The notes below the pieces were generated by a model. That model ran no database searches and was not told the origin of the DNA. It saw only the letters and a list, made by a program, of their open reading frames with translations. Made by a program: the position numbers and the translations under genes. A stretch of 64,000 nucleotides of DNA from Morinoia aosen (Eukaryota > Arthropoda > Malacostraca > Amphipoda > Talitridae): NCBI GenBank assembly GCA_030386875.1, contig CM059556.1, forward strand, positions 36,744,964 through 36,808,963. Reading direction: 5' to 3'. Shown here in pieces: positions 14,301 to 24,301 of the stretch. Every line of letters starts with the position of its first letter. Positions within the stretch are counted from its first letter, which is position 1.

Positions 14301-15845
14301 TCGCTGGCTATATGGCCTGGCCTACAGCTGCCTCGCTGGCAATGTGGCCAGGACTACAGGTGCCTCGCTGGCTATATGGCCTGGTCTACAGCTGCCTCGC
14401 TGGCTATATGGCCTGGTCTACAGCTGTCTCGCTGGCTATATGGCCTGGCCTACAGCTGCCTCGCTGGCTATATGGCCTGGCCTACAGCTGCCTCGCTGGC
14501 AATGTGGCCAGGACTACAGCTGCCTCGCTGGCTATATGGCCTGGCCTACAGCTGCCTCGCTGGCTATATGGCCTGGTCTACAGCTGTCTCGCTGGCTATA
14601 TGGCCTGGCCTACAGCTGCCTCGCTGGCTATGTGGCCTGGCCTACAGCTGCCTCGCTGGCAATGTGGCCTGGCCTACAGCTGCCTCGCTGGCTATATGGC
14701 CTGGTCTACAGCTGTCTCGCTGGCTATATGGCCTGGCCTACAGCTGCCTCGCTGGCTATATGGCCTGGTCTACAGCTGTCTCGCTGGCAATGTGGCCTGG
14801 CCTACAGCTGCCTCGCTGGCTATATGGCCTGGTCTACAGCTGTCTCGCTGGCTATATGGCCTGGCCTACAGCTGCCTCGCTGGCTATATGGCCTGGCCTA
14901 CAGCTGCCTCGCTGGCTATATGGCCTGGCCTACAGCTGTCTCGCTGGCAATGTGGCCTGGCCTACAGCTGCCTCGCTGGCTATATGGCCTGGCCTACAGC
15001 TGCCTCGCTGGCAATGTGGCCTGGCCTACAGCTGCCTCGCTGGCAATGTGGCCTGGACTACAGCTGCCTCGCTGGCAATATGGCCTGGCCTACAGCTGCC
15101 TCGCTGGCAATGTGGCCTGGCCTACAGCTGCCTCGCTGGCAATGTGGCCTGGCCTACAGCTGCCTCGCTGGCAATATGGCCTGGCCTACAGCTGCCTCGC
15201 TGGCAATGTGGCCTGGACTACAGCTGCCTCGCTGGCTATATGGCCTGGCCTACAGCTGCCTCGCTGGCAATGTGGCCTGGCCTACAGCTGCCTCGCTGGC
15301 AATGTGGCCTGGACTACAGCTGCCTCGCTGGCTATATGGCCTGGCCTACAGCTGCCTCGCTGGCAATGTGGCCTGGCCTACAGCTGCCTCGCTGGCAATG
15401 TGGCCTGGACTACAGCTGCCTCGCTGGCTATATGGCCTGGCCTACAGCTGCCTCGCTGGCAATGTGGCCTGGCCTACAGCTGCCTCGCTGGCAATGTGGC
15501 CTGGCCTACAGCTGCCTCGCTGGCAATGTGGCCTGGCCTACAGCTGCCTCGCTGGCAATGTGGCCTGGCCTACAGCTGCCTCGCTGGCAATGTGGCCTGG
15601 CCTACAGCTGCCTCGCTGGCAATGTGGCCTGGCCTACAGCTGCCTCGCTGGCAATGTGGCCTGGCCTACAGCTGCCTCGCTGGCAATGTGGCCTGGCCTA
15701 CAGCTGCCTCGCTGGCAATGTGGCCTGGCCTACAGCTGCCTCGCTGGCAATGTGGCCTGGCCTACAGCTGCCTCGCTGGCAATGTGGCCTGGCCTACAGC
15801 TGCCTCGCTGGCAATGTGGCCTGGCCTACAGCTGCCTCGCTGGCA
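2339..15845. repeat. 32-bp minisatellite array, about 422 units, 13.5 kb
   Basis: The monomer is 32 bp and contains the core GGCCTACAGCTGCCTCGCTGG. Its variable positions are CTATATGG versus CAATGTGG, GGCCTAC versus GGACTAC, and CTCGCTGG versus CTCACTGG. The register is exact: the CCT of the GGCCTAC core falls at the same value modulo 32 at 2348, 3148, 12492 and 15788, so there is no net indel across the array. The plus strand carries no stop in most units. Because 32 is not a multiple of 3, a 32-residue peptide repeat is therefore open in all three frames; the longest run is 1,659 codons ending at 15867. The minus strand has TAG in every unit. Identical peptides in three overlapping frames, with no start context, intron or non-repeat domain, argue against coding. 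Every unit carries a CAGCTG E-box/PvuII palindrome. The final 12 units (15461-15844) are identical. Confidence 0.98.
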
Positions 15846-16930
15846 ACAACAATTTCATCGGTTTTGATTTTAGAAATTTCTGGTAGGAAGCTTTTAAAAA
15901 TAGTCAGGGAAAGCTTTACTCCCTTATTTTTTATGAATACGCCGCTGAAGCCAAACTCTACTTTAAATTACACCACCAAAACTGAAATCCCCACACTTTC
16001 AAGTCGTGCAACCCTTCTCAAATGCTCATTCACATCAGTTCTGTTAAGTATGAAGCTGCAGTTATCTGTAATTGCATTAGTGAAAGTCCGGGAAAAAATC
16101 GACGCTTTTGACTACGCTTGTGGAGCTGCAATGTGATGTTGACGACGAATTCTGTGTATGTTATTCCGGTGACTTGAAAATGAAACAAATCTACTGAGCT
16201 ACCATATCACATTTGGCATGTGTATCATCTACTATTTTATTTAGTCTCACTTAAAAATCCCAGCGTGTCATTGGCGACTTGTGAAGGAACAGAAGTTACT
16301 CCGTCACAACATGGAATTGTTGTCAAATTTTTTGCTAATTTCATTGGCTTCCAGCAGAAATTAGTAATCGATGACAATGCCGTGATATAAAATATGTTTG
16401 CAGCTTTGCTTTGTTCTTGCACTGATTATTTGAAAATACACAGGGCTACACTTGCAGAAAAATAAGCCAGCGCATAAACAGTTATAATAATCAAATATTT
16501 TAATTCCCTGAATAAGCCTTCTATCATTATTGTGTGACAGAAATTTGCTTTACATCGCTGACAATTCCTAATTCTTACGAGTTGTTTGATAAGAAACAAA
16601 CCGCATCTAAATAACATACATCTAACTTATTCCGCACCTGAATGCTGGAAGTAGACTGACTCGTTAAACATCATATGTTAGAATGAAGGAAATTTTCGTC
16701 CGTACCACTTGAAAATCGTTGCAGTGTTTTCAGTGGTTTTCTCCAGTCCTGCGCAGTACCTATGGTCGATTTAGAGCAGTGCATTGCGTCAATATCTCTG
16801 ATTGCAGCGAAGATCGACAGCAGCCGCCATGTATTTAGGGCCGTGATGTAGACACAACAGGTCAGTAGTCCGCACTGCAGTTTGTGCACCCGCTGCGGTT
16901 TGCTTCCAATCAGCGGGGTTATCTCTCCGT
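15846..16930. other. Single-copy spacer, no gene identified
   Basis: Mixed-composition single-copy DNA directly 3' of the 32-bp array. Frames here are at most 72 codons outside the repeat read-through. I recognise no domain, transposon end or RNA fold. Confidence 0.6.
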
Positions 16931-16931
16931 T

Positions 16932-17893
16932 TCCAGCGCAGTAGAGATGATTTCATCCATTTCCAGCGAAGCTATCCATTTCCAGCGCAGTAGAGATGAT
17001 TTCATCCATTTCCAGCGATGCTATCCATTTCCAGCGCAGCAGAGACGATGTCATCCATTTCCAGCGATGCTATCCATTTCCAGCGCAGTAGAGACGGTGT
17101 CATCCATTTCCAGCGAAGCTATCCATTTCCAGCGCTGCAGAGACGATGTCATCCATTTCCAGCGATGCTATCCATTTCCAGCGCAGTAGAGACGGTGTCA
17201 TCCATTTCCAGCGAAGCTATCCATTTCCAGCGCTGCAGAGACGATGTCATCCATTTCCAGCGATGCTATCCATTTCCAGCGCTGCCGAGACGATGTCATC
17301 CATTTCCAGCGAAGCTATCCATTTCCAGCGCAGTAGAGACGGTGTCATCCATTTCCAGCGAAGCTATCCATTTCCAGCGCTGCAGAGACGATGTCATCCA
17401 TTTCCAGCGATGCTATCCATTTCCAGCGCTGCAGAGACGATATCATCCATTTCCAGCGTAGTAGAGACGATGTCATCCATTTCCAGCGGTGCTATCCATT
17501 TCCGGCGCTGCAGAGACGATTTCATCCATTTCCAGCGATGCTATCCATTTCCAGCGCTGCAGAGACGATATCATCCATTTCCAGCGTAGTAGAGACGATG
17601 TCATCCATTTCCAGCGATGCTATCCATTTCCAGCGCTGCAGAGACGATGTCATCCATTTCCAGCGTAGCAGAGACGATGTCATCCATTTCCAGCGATGCT
17701 ATCCATTTCCAGCGCTGCAGAGACGATGTCATCCATTTCCAGCGTAGTAGAGACGATGTCATCCATTTCCAGCGATGCTATTCATTTCCAGCGCAGCTGA
17801 GACGACGCCATCCATTTCCAGCGCAGCTGAGATGACGCCATCCATTTCCAGCGCAGCAGAGACGAAGCCATCCATTTCCAGCGATGCCATCCA
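16932..17893. repeat. 49-bp tandem array with nested CCATTTCCAGCG sub-repeat
   Basis: The main unit is 49 bp (starts at 17052 and 17101) and contains two copies of ATCCATTTCCAGCG plus a GCAGAGACGATGTC segment. Toward the 3' end, 30-bp half-units with a single CCATTTCCAGCG become common (17440-17890), so the array shows at least two amplification levels. Plus-strand frames of up to 147 codons are translations of the repeat. Confidence 0.93.
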
Positions 17894-18635
17894 TCCCACA
17901 GCCACCTCGAGACCAGGACCGTCGGAGGCTCACCAGTCAATCAAAGAGTCGCCGCGCCTCGTAAACTCGGCCAACATATCGCCGCCGGACCGGAAAATTG
18001 TGCGGTCTCGGCAATAATCGGATTTGGTCTGGCGAAATGATGACGTTATGAGTCCCAGAGGTAAACTATAGCTCCTGTAAATTAGAGCTCTGGGAATTAT
18101 AGGCCTGAAATATTAGGATTGTTGAAAATGCCAGATAAGCTTAACCCTACTGGGTGTGATTCCAGCACCTTCAATTTCGTTAACTTCCATACTGTGGTTG
18201 TCTTTAGTTCATCTGTAATGTGGTTGACTTGAAATTTTTGGGCTGCGGTTTATCTTGAATTTCCCCGTAACTAGTGTTATAAGTTCCTGGTAATGAGTGC
18301 ACATGGTAAAATTTGTAGCGACTATACCTCGAAATCACATTCCGCAGACGATGAGGCTGGTTTTCAAAAGTTTACGTCGTCGAAACGAAGCAGCAAGTAG
18401 CTTAATTAAGTTTTCTGTCGGCTTGGCTATTTTAAGTGTGGGACTACGTAACGTAGCCGAGTCGTCGTATAAGAACTTACGCTATCAGCTGTGAATAAGG
18501 AGTTCTAAGCATGTCATATATATACGAAGCAACCTCAGCGGCGTATCTGCTTCTGACACCTCGTGAACGCTCTACAAAGTTCCAGCATGACTACGCTCAA
18601 TGCCACGTCTCCAAACACACGAAGAGCTTCTTCCA
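17894..18635. other. Single-copy spacer, no gene identified
   Basis: Single-copy sequence with no frame above 65 codons outside repeat read-through, and no transposon ends or RNA structures that I can recognise. Confidence 0.5.
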
Positions 18636-18639
18636 ATTA

Positions 18640-19050
18640 TGAAAATCACGGTGCTGGAATCTAGAAATGACTTTTCCGAGTGTCTTATCTTTTCCAGCCG
18701 AGAAAATCTAGATACTGGAATGACCTAGAATTGACTTCTCTGAATGTCTGTTTCAGCGCAGAAAATCACGGAACTGGAGCGACCTGGAAATGACTTCTCT
18801 AAATGCATACCTGTTTCATGCAAGAAACTCTCAGTACTGGAATGACCTAGAAATAATTTCTCTAACTGAATGTCTGTTGAGCGAGAAAACCGTGGAACTG
18901 GAATCTGGAAATAACCTCTCGAACTGAGTATCTTTTTTGTTCCAGCCGAAAAAACCACGGAACTTGAATCTGGTTCTGACCTCTCATACTGTGTATCGTT
19001 TTTGTCCCTCGCGAAAAGATGATGGTACTGGAGTCTTGAAACGACCTCTT
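18640..19050. repeat. Decayed ~62-bp tandem repeat
   Basis: Around six or seven diverged units share GGAACTGGAATCTGGAAAT, GACTTCTCTGAATG and TTTCAGCGCAGAAAA segments, spaced about 60-65 bp apart. Substitutions and small indels are common, so the array is old compared with the exact-register arrays elsewhere in the window. Confidence 0.8.
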
Positions 19051-19720
19051 CAACGAAGTGTGTTAGAGATCATCAGGCTTAGACGCGTAGAGAAAGCTAA
19101 CCGACAATAATGAATCAGATGGTTGTAATTACTCAGGATAGGTTTCAGGATAAGAGGTCTGGAATATGTGTCATAGTTAATGGGACCCACTTCAAATCGG
19201 ATTGTTTTGGGCTTAGCCCAATGGGAGGGGGCGTTTCTTATCGATTCTCTGCACTGAAATGGTAAGGACTCGGTGATTTGAAGAATAATCGATGACTGCG
19301 TTCAACATGCTGTCAACTCTGAAGTAATTAGTGCTTTGTGATTTAAAGAATAATACGTATAATAGAATTAGAAGGGCGCTTTTTAGGAAATCTAATAGGT
19401 TAAATGAAAAGAAGAACCAATATGAAAGGGAACATTCTTAATACGTGAATGTTGAATTTACTATCTTTCTACCCCTGCCTTAACTAATTTGCTTAGTGCT
19501 AAGTCAGATGTTCAGTTGATTACCCATTGAAAGAATTTGCACCCTTCTCATTATAAAGAAATAAATCTTTCGGTCTCAGTTCACAAGGTACAGCCTGTGT
19601 GGAGAGAGGTTTTCCATTGCAGTGACTATTTAAATTTTTTACACGTTCTATTTTAATTCCTTCCCCCTAAGCTTATGTAAGTGTTATTGAGCATCTCTCA
19701 GTTCTAATTAACAAGCAGTA
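19051..19720. other. Single-copy spacer with one short direct repeat
   Basis: Mostly single-copy. TGATTTGAAGAATAAT near 19274 and TGATTTAAAGAATAAT near 19338 are a short direct repeat about 64 bp apart. No gene is visible. Confidence 0.5.
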
Positions 19721-19890
19721 ATGGTGACTTGAATCCTTGTCCCAGCTGAGCTATACAATGGTGATTTACAACCGTAGGTCCCAGTCCCAGCTGGCAGCAT
19801 GGTGACTAGGACCCTTGTCCCAGCTGAGATATACGATGGGGATTTGCGACCGTATGTCCTAGTGCCAGCAGGCAGCAAAAGTGACCAGGA
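19721..19890. repeat. 78-bp direct repeat, two copies plus a partial third
   Basis: ATGGTGACTTGAATCCTTGT at 19721 matches ATGGTGACTAGGACCCTTGT at 19799, a spacing of 78 bp. CCCAGCTGAG and GATTTACAACCGTA/GATTTGCGACCGTA are shared further in. A third partial copy starts near 19876. Confidence 0.85.
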
Positions 19891-20454
19891 ACCTAGTTTC
19901 CCCATGTGAACAGTTTATTTACAACAAACGATACAGTAGTAGGTTGTTTTTAAGTCAAGTCTAGTACAATGCTCACATTTAAGTATAGCTACTTGTGGGG
20001 TCGAATGAGTTCAGTAACTTCTAGGGCATCCTATCATCAACACTATTCTAAGGTGTACAATTATGTTTAACCTAATTCAACTAACCTATTTACGGACTAG
20101 ATAGATTAATGAATTAATTCACTCGAGATTCGATGCCTAATTTTGCAATAGCAGTTTTTATAGGCTAGATGTTAAGGGTATATTTTATACATTAAAATGC
20201 TCTGACATACTGGTCGGTAAGTTCGTTCCCAAGTAGTGGTGCTGCTTGTCTTAGATTCTCTTCAAAATGAAGCTCATCTGTTTGATAATTGCTGTTGACT
20301 GAACATAGATGTATTTTTAACACACTAACCAATCACTTGCATGGAAATATGTAACTAGTCGTGAAACGTAGTTTGAGGGAATAATATTGACGCGGTGGTA
20401 TTTCTATTCCATAAACGGTGCCTATTTGATGAATAAGTAGACGCGATTTATTCT
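19891..20454. other. AT-rich spacer, no gene seen
   Basis: AT-rich single-copy DNA with dense stops. I see no recognisable element. Confidence 0.6.
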
Positions 20455-21735
20455 TCATGGCAAAACAGAAACGCTTTTTCTTGATATCAAAATAGAAACG
20501 GTTTCTTCTTGATGGCAAAATGGTTTCTCCTTGACAAAACGGTTCTTCTTGATGGCAAATCGGTACTTCTTGATGGCAAAACGGTTCTTCTTGACGGCAC
20601 AACGTTTTTTTCTTGATGCCAAAATGGAAACGGTTTCTTCTTGATGGCAATATGGAAACTTTTTCCGACATGGCAAAATAGAAATGTTTCTCCTTGATGG
20701 CAAAATAGAATCAGTTTTTTTGCTGACCAAATACAAACGGTTTTTCTTGAGGGCAAAATAGAAACATTTTTTCCTTGATGGCAAAATATAAATGTTTCTT
20801 CTTGATGGCAAAATAGAAACGCTTTTTCTTGATGACAAAATAGCAACGTTTTTTCTTGATGGCAAAATAGAAACTTTTTTTTATGGCAAAATAGAAACGC
20901 TTTTTCTTGATGACAAAATAGAAACGCTTTTTCTTGATTACAAAATAGAAACGTTTTTTTATGGCAAAATAGAAACGCTTTTTCTTGATGACAAAATAGA
21001 AACGTTTTTCTTGATGGCAAAATAGAAACGTTTTTTTACGGCATAATAGAAATGTTTCTTCTTGATGGCAAAATAGAAACGTTTTTTTAATGGCAAATTA
21101 CAAACGTTTTTTCTTGATCGCAAAATGGAAACGGTTCTTTCTTGATGACAAAATGGAAACGGTTCTTTCTTGATGGCAAAATGGTAACGGTTCTTTCTTG
21201 ATGACAAAATGGAAACGGTTCTTTCTTGATGACAAAATGGTAACGGTTCTTTCTTGATGGTAAAATGGAAACGGTTCTTTCTTGATGGCAAAATGGAAAC
21301 GGTTCTTTCTTGATGGCAAAATGGAAACGGCTCTTTCTTGAAGGCAAAATGGTAACGGTTCTTTCTTGATGACAAAATGGTAACGGTTCTTTCTTGATGG
21401 CAAAATGGAAACGGTTCTTTCTTGATGGCAAAATGGAAACGGTTCTTTCTTGATGGCAAAATGGAAACGGTTCTTTCTTGATGGCAAAATGGAAACGGCT
21501 CTTTCTTGATGGCAAAATGGAAACGGTTCTTTCTTGATGGCAAAATGGAAACGGTTCTTTCTTGATGGCAAAATGGTAACGGTTCTTTCTTGGTGACAAA
21601 ATGGAAACGGTTCTTTCTTGATGGCAAAATGGAAACGGTTCTTTCTTGATGGCAAAATGGTAACGATTCTTTCTTGATGGCAAAATGGAAACGGTTCTTT
21701 CTTGATGGCAAAATGGTAACGGTTCTTTCTTGATG
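20455..21735. repeat. 28-bp tandem array (TTCTTGATGGCAAAATGGAA)
   Basis: The unit contains CTTGATGGCAAAATGG and AAACGGTTCTTT with a 28-bp period (CAAAATGG at 21121 and 21149). The 3' two-thirds (about 21110-21735) is regular. The 5' part (20455-21100) is diverged, with T-run length changes and shortened units, giving a gradient from decayed to homogeneous. The minus strand lacks stops, so three overlapping frames of up to 268 codons appear; they are repeat translations. Confidence 0.95.
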
Positions 21736-22022
21736 AAATTATGGAGGGAATGTCTCTTTGATGACTGAATGTCTGAAATTGGGTTAAAAATGCCGCTATG
21801 ACCACGTAGAAATATACCCATGCAGAGCGCATGTCCTCGAACCCTGCTGAAAAATTTATTCTTTTGTACCAGGTTCTGTAAAGAAATTTTCATGAAGTTT
21901 AATCGTCATAACACCAATACATCATAAACAAAATAACTACAAAACCCATTTGCACACTAAATATTCTGATTGTCTTTGTTTATGACACCTCTCTTGATAT
22001 TTAGAAAAAACCGCTGGACCTC
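21736..22022. other. Single-copy spacer
   Basis: Single-copy DNA between the 28-bp array and the GT/CA region. Nothing is recognised. Confidence 0.5.
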
Positions 22023-22142
22023 TCAAATTAATTCTATTTTATCGATCTGTGCAGCTTGATATAGAGACCAAATAATTACAGGACACGTTACGACGATGGT
22101 CAAAAGTGTCCAAACTCCTAAATTTATCAAAGAAGACTCCAT
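22023..22142 (-). CDS. Doubtful 39-residue single-pass membrane microprotein or exon fragment
   Basis: The minus strand encodes 39 residues from an ATG at 22142 to a stop at 22023-22025. Residues about 5-28 form a hydrophobic stretch (LINLGVWTLLTIVVTCPVII followed by WSLY) of transmembrane length, then a polar tail QAAQIDKIELI. The start context has G at -3 and G at +4. A possible acceptor AG lies just upstream, so it could instead be the end of an exon whose frame continues into the GT/CA tract. Unlike the other frames here it is not a repeat translation. I do not recognise the family. A frame this short can arise by chance. Confidence 0.2.
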   Translation of the reverse strand: MESSLINLGVWTLLTIVVTCPVIIWSLYQAAQIDKIELI

Positions 22143-22167
22143 TTCACAAACCCTGTGCGTTTGGCTG

Positions 22168-22193
22168 GCCTTCGTGTGTGTATGTGCGTGTGC

Positions 22194-22232
<39 letters not shown>

Positions 22233-22261
22233 GAGCAATGCCGCACACACACACACACACC
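22168..22261. repeat. GT/CA microsatellite arranged as a perfect hairpin
   Basis: A (GT)n tract (with GTGC and GCGC interruptions) at 22168-22230 is followed by an 11-nt loop, then a (CA)n tract. Bases 22212-22230 pair perfectly with 22242-22260, a 19-bp stem whose closing end is GCG/CGC. The alternating purine-pyrimidine arms can also adopt Z-DNA. Confidence 0.93.
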
Positions 22262-22730
22262 TCTCCCACTGCAGCTGATCGATATGATGGCCATATCTCA
22301 AGAACTTCATATCTCCCGTGAAAACGCGCTCCGCCGGAAGATTAAAATACGAGATATTGAATTGGCGTCTGACGATCGCCAGGCAAGGAGAATTTAGCCA
22401 TTGCTGTCGTACTGGAGCGAGGAGCCCACCCGGTGTTTACCGGCGGTACGGCGGCCGGCCGGGCGCGCGGAGGGATTTTTTTGATCAAGCGAAAATCCCA
22501 TTCCTGCTCAATGAAGGTCTATTGGGGCCGAAAATATTGGTTAAACATTTAGATGAAATGAGAGAAAAGCGATCCAATCTCACCCAACGACTCCTTAAGT
22601 GAGAACTCAATTGGAGGTGGCCAGTGCGTCTGGGCGTCGTGCTGAGCGATCCGATGAATGCGGCCGCGCTCAAAACGAGATTCGTGGAGTGCGCAACTCG
22701 GCGTTGTTATGATGGACTGTGGCGGGGGAC
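22262..22730. other. Spacer with a CpG-rich patch
   Basis: Single-copy DNA with a short GC/CpG-dense patch around 22440-22472 (GCGGTACGGCGGCCGGCCGG), unusual against the AT-rich surroundings. A 94-codon plus-strand frame at 22318-22602 is not repetitive but matches nothing I recognise, so I do not call it a gene. Confidence 0.4.
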
Positions 22731-22734
22731 CTCG

Positions 22735-23080
22735 TGCTACTTGATGGGATTGTCATGTTCCCTGAAGGATTGAGACGTTCCGAGGACCTTTGTTACTTGA
22801 TAGGATTGAGACGTTAGTAGGACCTCTGCTACTTGATGGGATTGTCTTGGGCCTTGATGCATTGAGACGTTCGGAGGACCTTTGTTACTTGGTAGAATTG
22901 AGACGTTAGTATGACCTCTGCTACTTGATGGGATCGTGGCGTGAGAAAAGTGTCTTGTTACTTGATGGGACTGTCCCATGAGGGAGGTTTTTGTTCCTTG
23001 ATGGATTGAGACGTTAGGAGGACCTCCGTTATTTGATGGGATTGTGATGTGAGAAAAGTGCCCTGTTCCTTGATCAAACC
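22735..23080. repeat. Degenerate ~33-bp repeat (TACTTGATGGGATTG)
   Basis: Around ten diverged units share ACCTCTGCTACTTGATGGGA, GGATTGAGACGTT and GAGGACCTTTGTTACTTG. Units occur about every 33 bp with a longer ~99-bp recurrence (GAGGACCTTTGTTACTTG near 22778 and 22875). Confidence 0.82.
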
Positions 23081-23107
23081 TTGCGTGCCTAACATGAAAT
23101 ATATTCT

Positions 23108-23195
23108 AATATGCTCCCACGTGCTCTCTGGTGAACTGCCACGTACAGTCTAGTGCACTCCCACGTACATTACAGTACGCTCCCTTAGAGCACAA
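23108..23195. repeat. Short ~22-bp degenerate repeat (CCACGTACA)
   Basis: CTCCCACGTGCTC, CTGCCACGTACAGT, CTCCCACGTACATT and a partial fourth unit occur in succession. The sequence is too diverged for an exact period. Confidence 0.6.
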
Positions 23196-23317
23196 ATAGA
23201 TTCCCTGTTCTTCTAATTCCATCCTTATCGATGTCATCCTCCATTCTTTCCTGAGAAGACTTTTCTTGTGGTTGGGGAGGCTTAAAACCAAATGTTGACT
23301 TCATTCCAATACCCAAA

Positions 23318-23672
23318 ATCTTGACTTCATTTTATAAACCAAAACTTCACTTTATTCAAAAAACACAACTTCACTTCATTCCAAAAACGAAAACTTCACT
23401 CCATCCCAAAAACGAAAACTTCACTTCATCCCAAAAACCAAAACTTCACTTCATCCCAAAAACCAAAGCTTCACTTCATCCCAAAAACCAAAACTTCACT
23501 TCATCCCAAAAACCAAAACTTCACTTCATCCCAAAAACCAAAACTCACTTCATCCCAAAAACCAAAACTTCACTTCATCCCAAAAACCAAAGCTTCACTT
23601 CATCCCAAAAACCAAAACTTCACTTCATCCCAAAAACCAAAACTTCACTTCATTTCATAAACCAAAACTTTA
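23318..23672. repeat. 25-bp tandem array (CTTCACTTCATCCCAAAAAC)
   Basis: CTTCACTTCATCCCAAAAAC recurs every 25 bp (23419, 23444) for about 14 units. The first three or four units are diverged (TTTATAAACC, TTATTCAAAA) and one unit has lost a T. The 122-codon plus-strand frame is a repeat translation. Confidence 0.94.
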
Positions 23673-23861
23673 AACTAACTCATTCTTGAGCATGAGTACT
23701 TTCTCATGGACGCTTTTCTCCGCTTCAGCGCACTCCGTAGCGCGGCTCTCCTGTACGCTTCTGTCATGTCAGTCCACACAGCACCCACGTCGTGCTGCAC
23801 GCGGCTATGCGCGACGTGTACGTGGCCATGTCACTGCACACGTCAACCTTCAGAAGGGAGC

Positions 23862-24155
23862 AACTTAGAACAACTTGAGAAAAGCTAGAGAAGAACTTAG
23901 AGAAACTTGTCCAGAACTTGAGAAAACTTGAGAAGTTGAGAACAACTTGAGAAAAGCTAATAATGAACTCAGAGGAACTTGTCCAGAACTTCAAAACAAC
24001 TTAAGAAAAACTTTAGAAAACATGCGAACTTGAGAACAACTGGCGTAGAATTTCAGCAGAACTTGAGAAGAGAAAAAGAAAAACTTGAGAAAAATTTGAA
24101 AAGAGCGTGAGAAGAGCACGAGAAAAATTTGAAAAGTGCGCGTGAGAAGAACTTG
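23862..24155. repeat. Degenerate GAACTTGAGAA(A/C)AACTTG repeat
   Basis: ACTTGAGAAAA, ACTTGAGAACAACTTGAG and AATTTGAAAAGAGCGTG motifs recur irregularly every 10-25 bp. This is a decayed simple repeat. Confidence 0.7.
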
Positions 24156-24301
24156 ACGCATCAAAACCTTGGGCCACAAAGCAAATACGCTCACAAATGA
24201 TCCAATGCCACAAACATGAATTACAATATAGGAATTAATGTGAAGCGAACCCAACAGTTATCACCAATGTAAGCCCTACATAGCCCTGATGCAGGCCTGA
24301 T

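Noticed and set aside
2335-16136. Very long plus-strand frames (up to 1,659 codons) as giant repeat proteins
   Set aside because: The same peptide repeat is open in three overlapping frames because the 32-bp unit lacks stops. There is no non-repeat domain, intron structure or start context.
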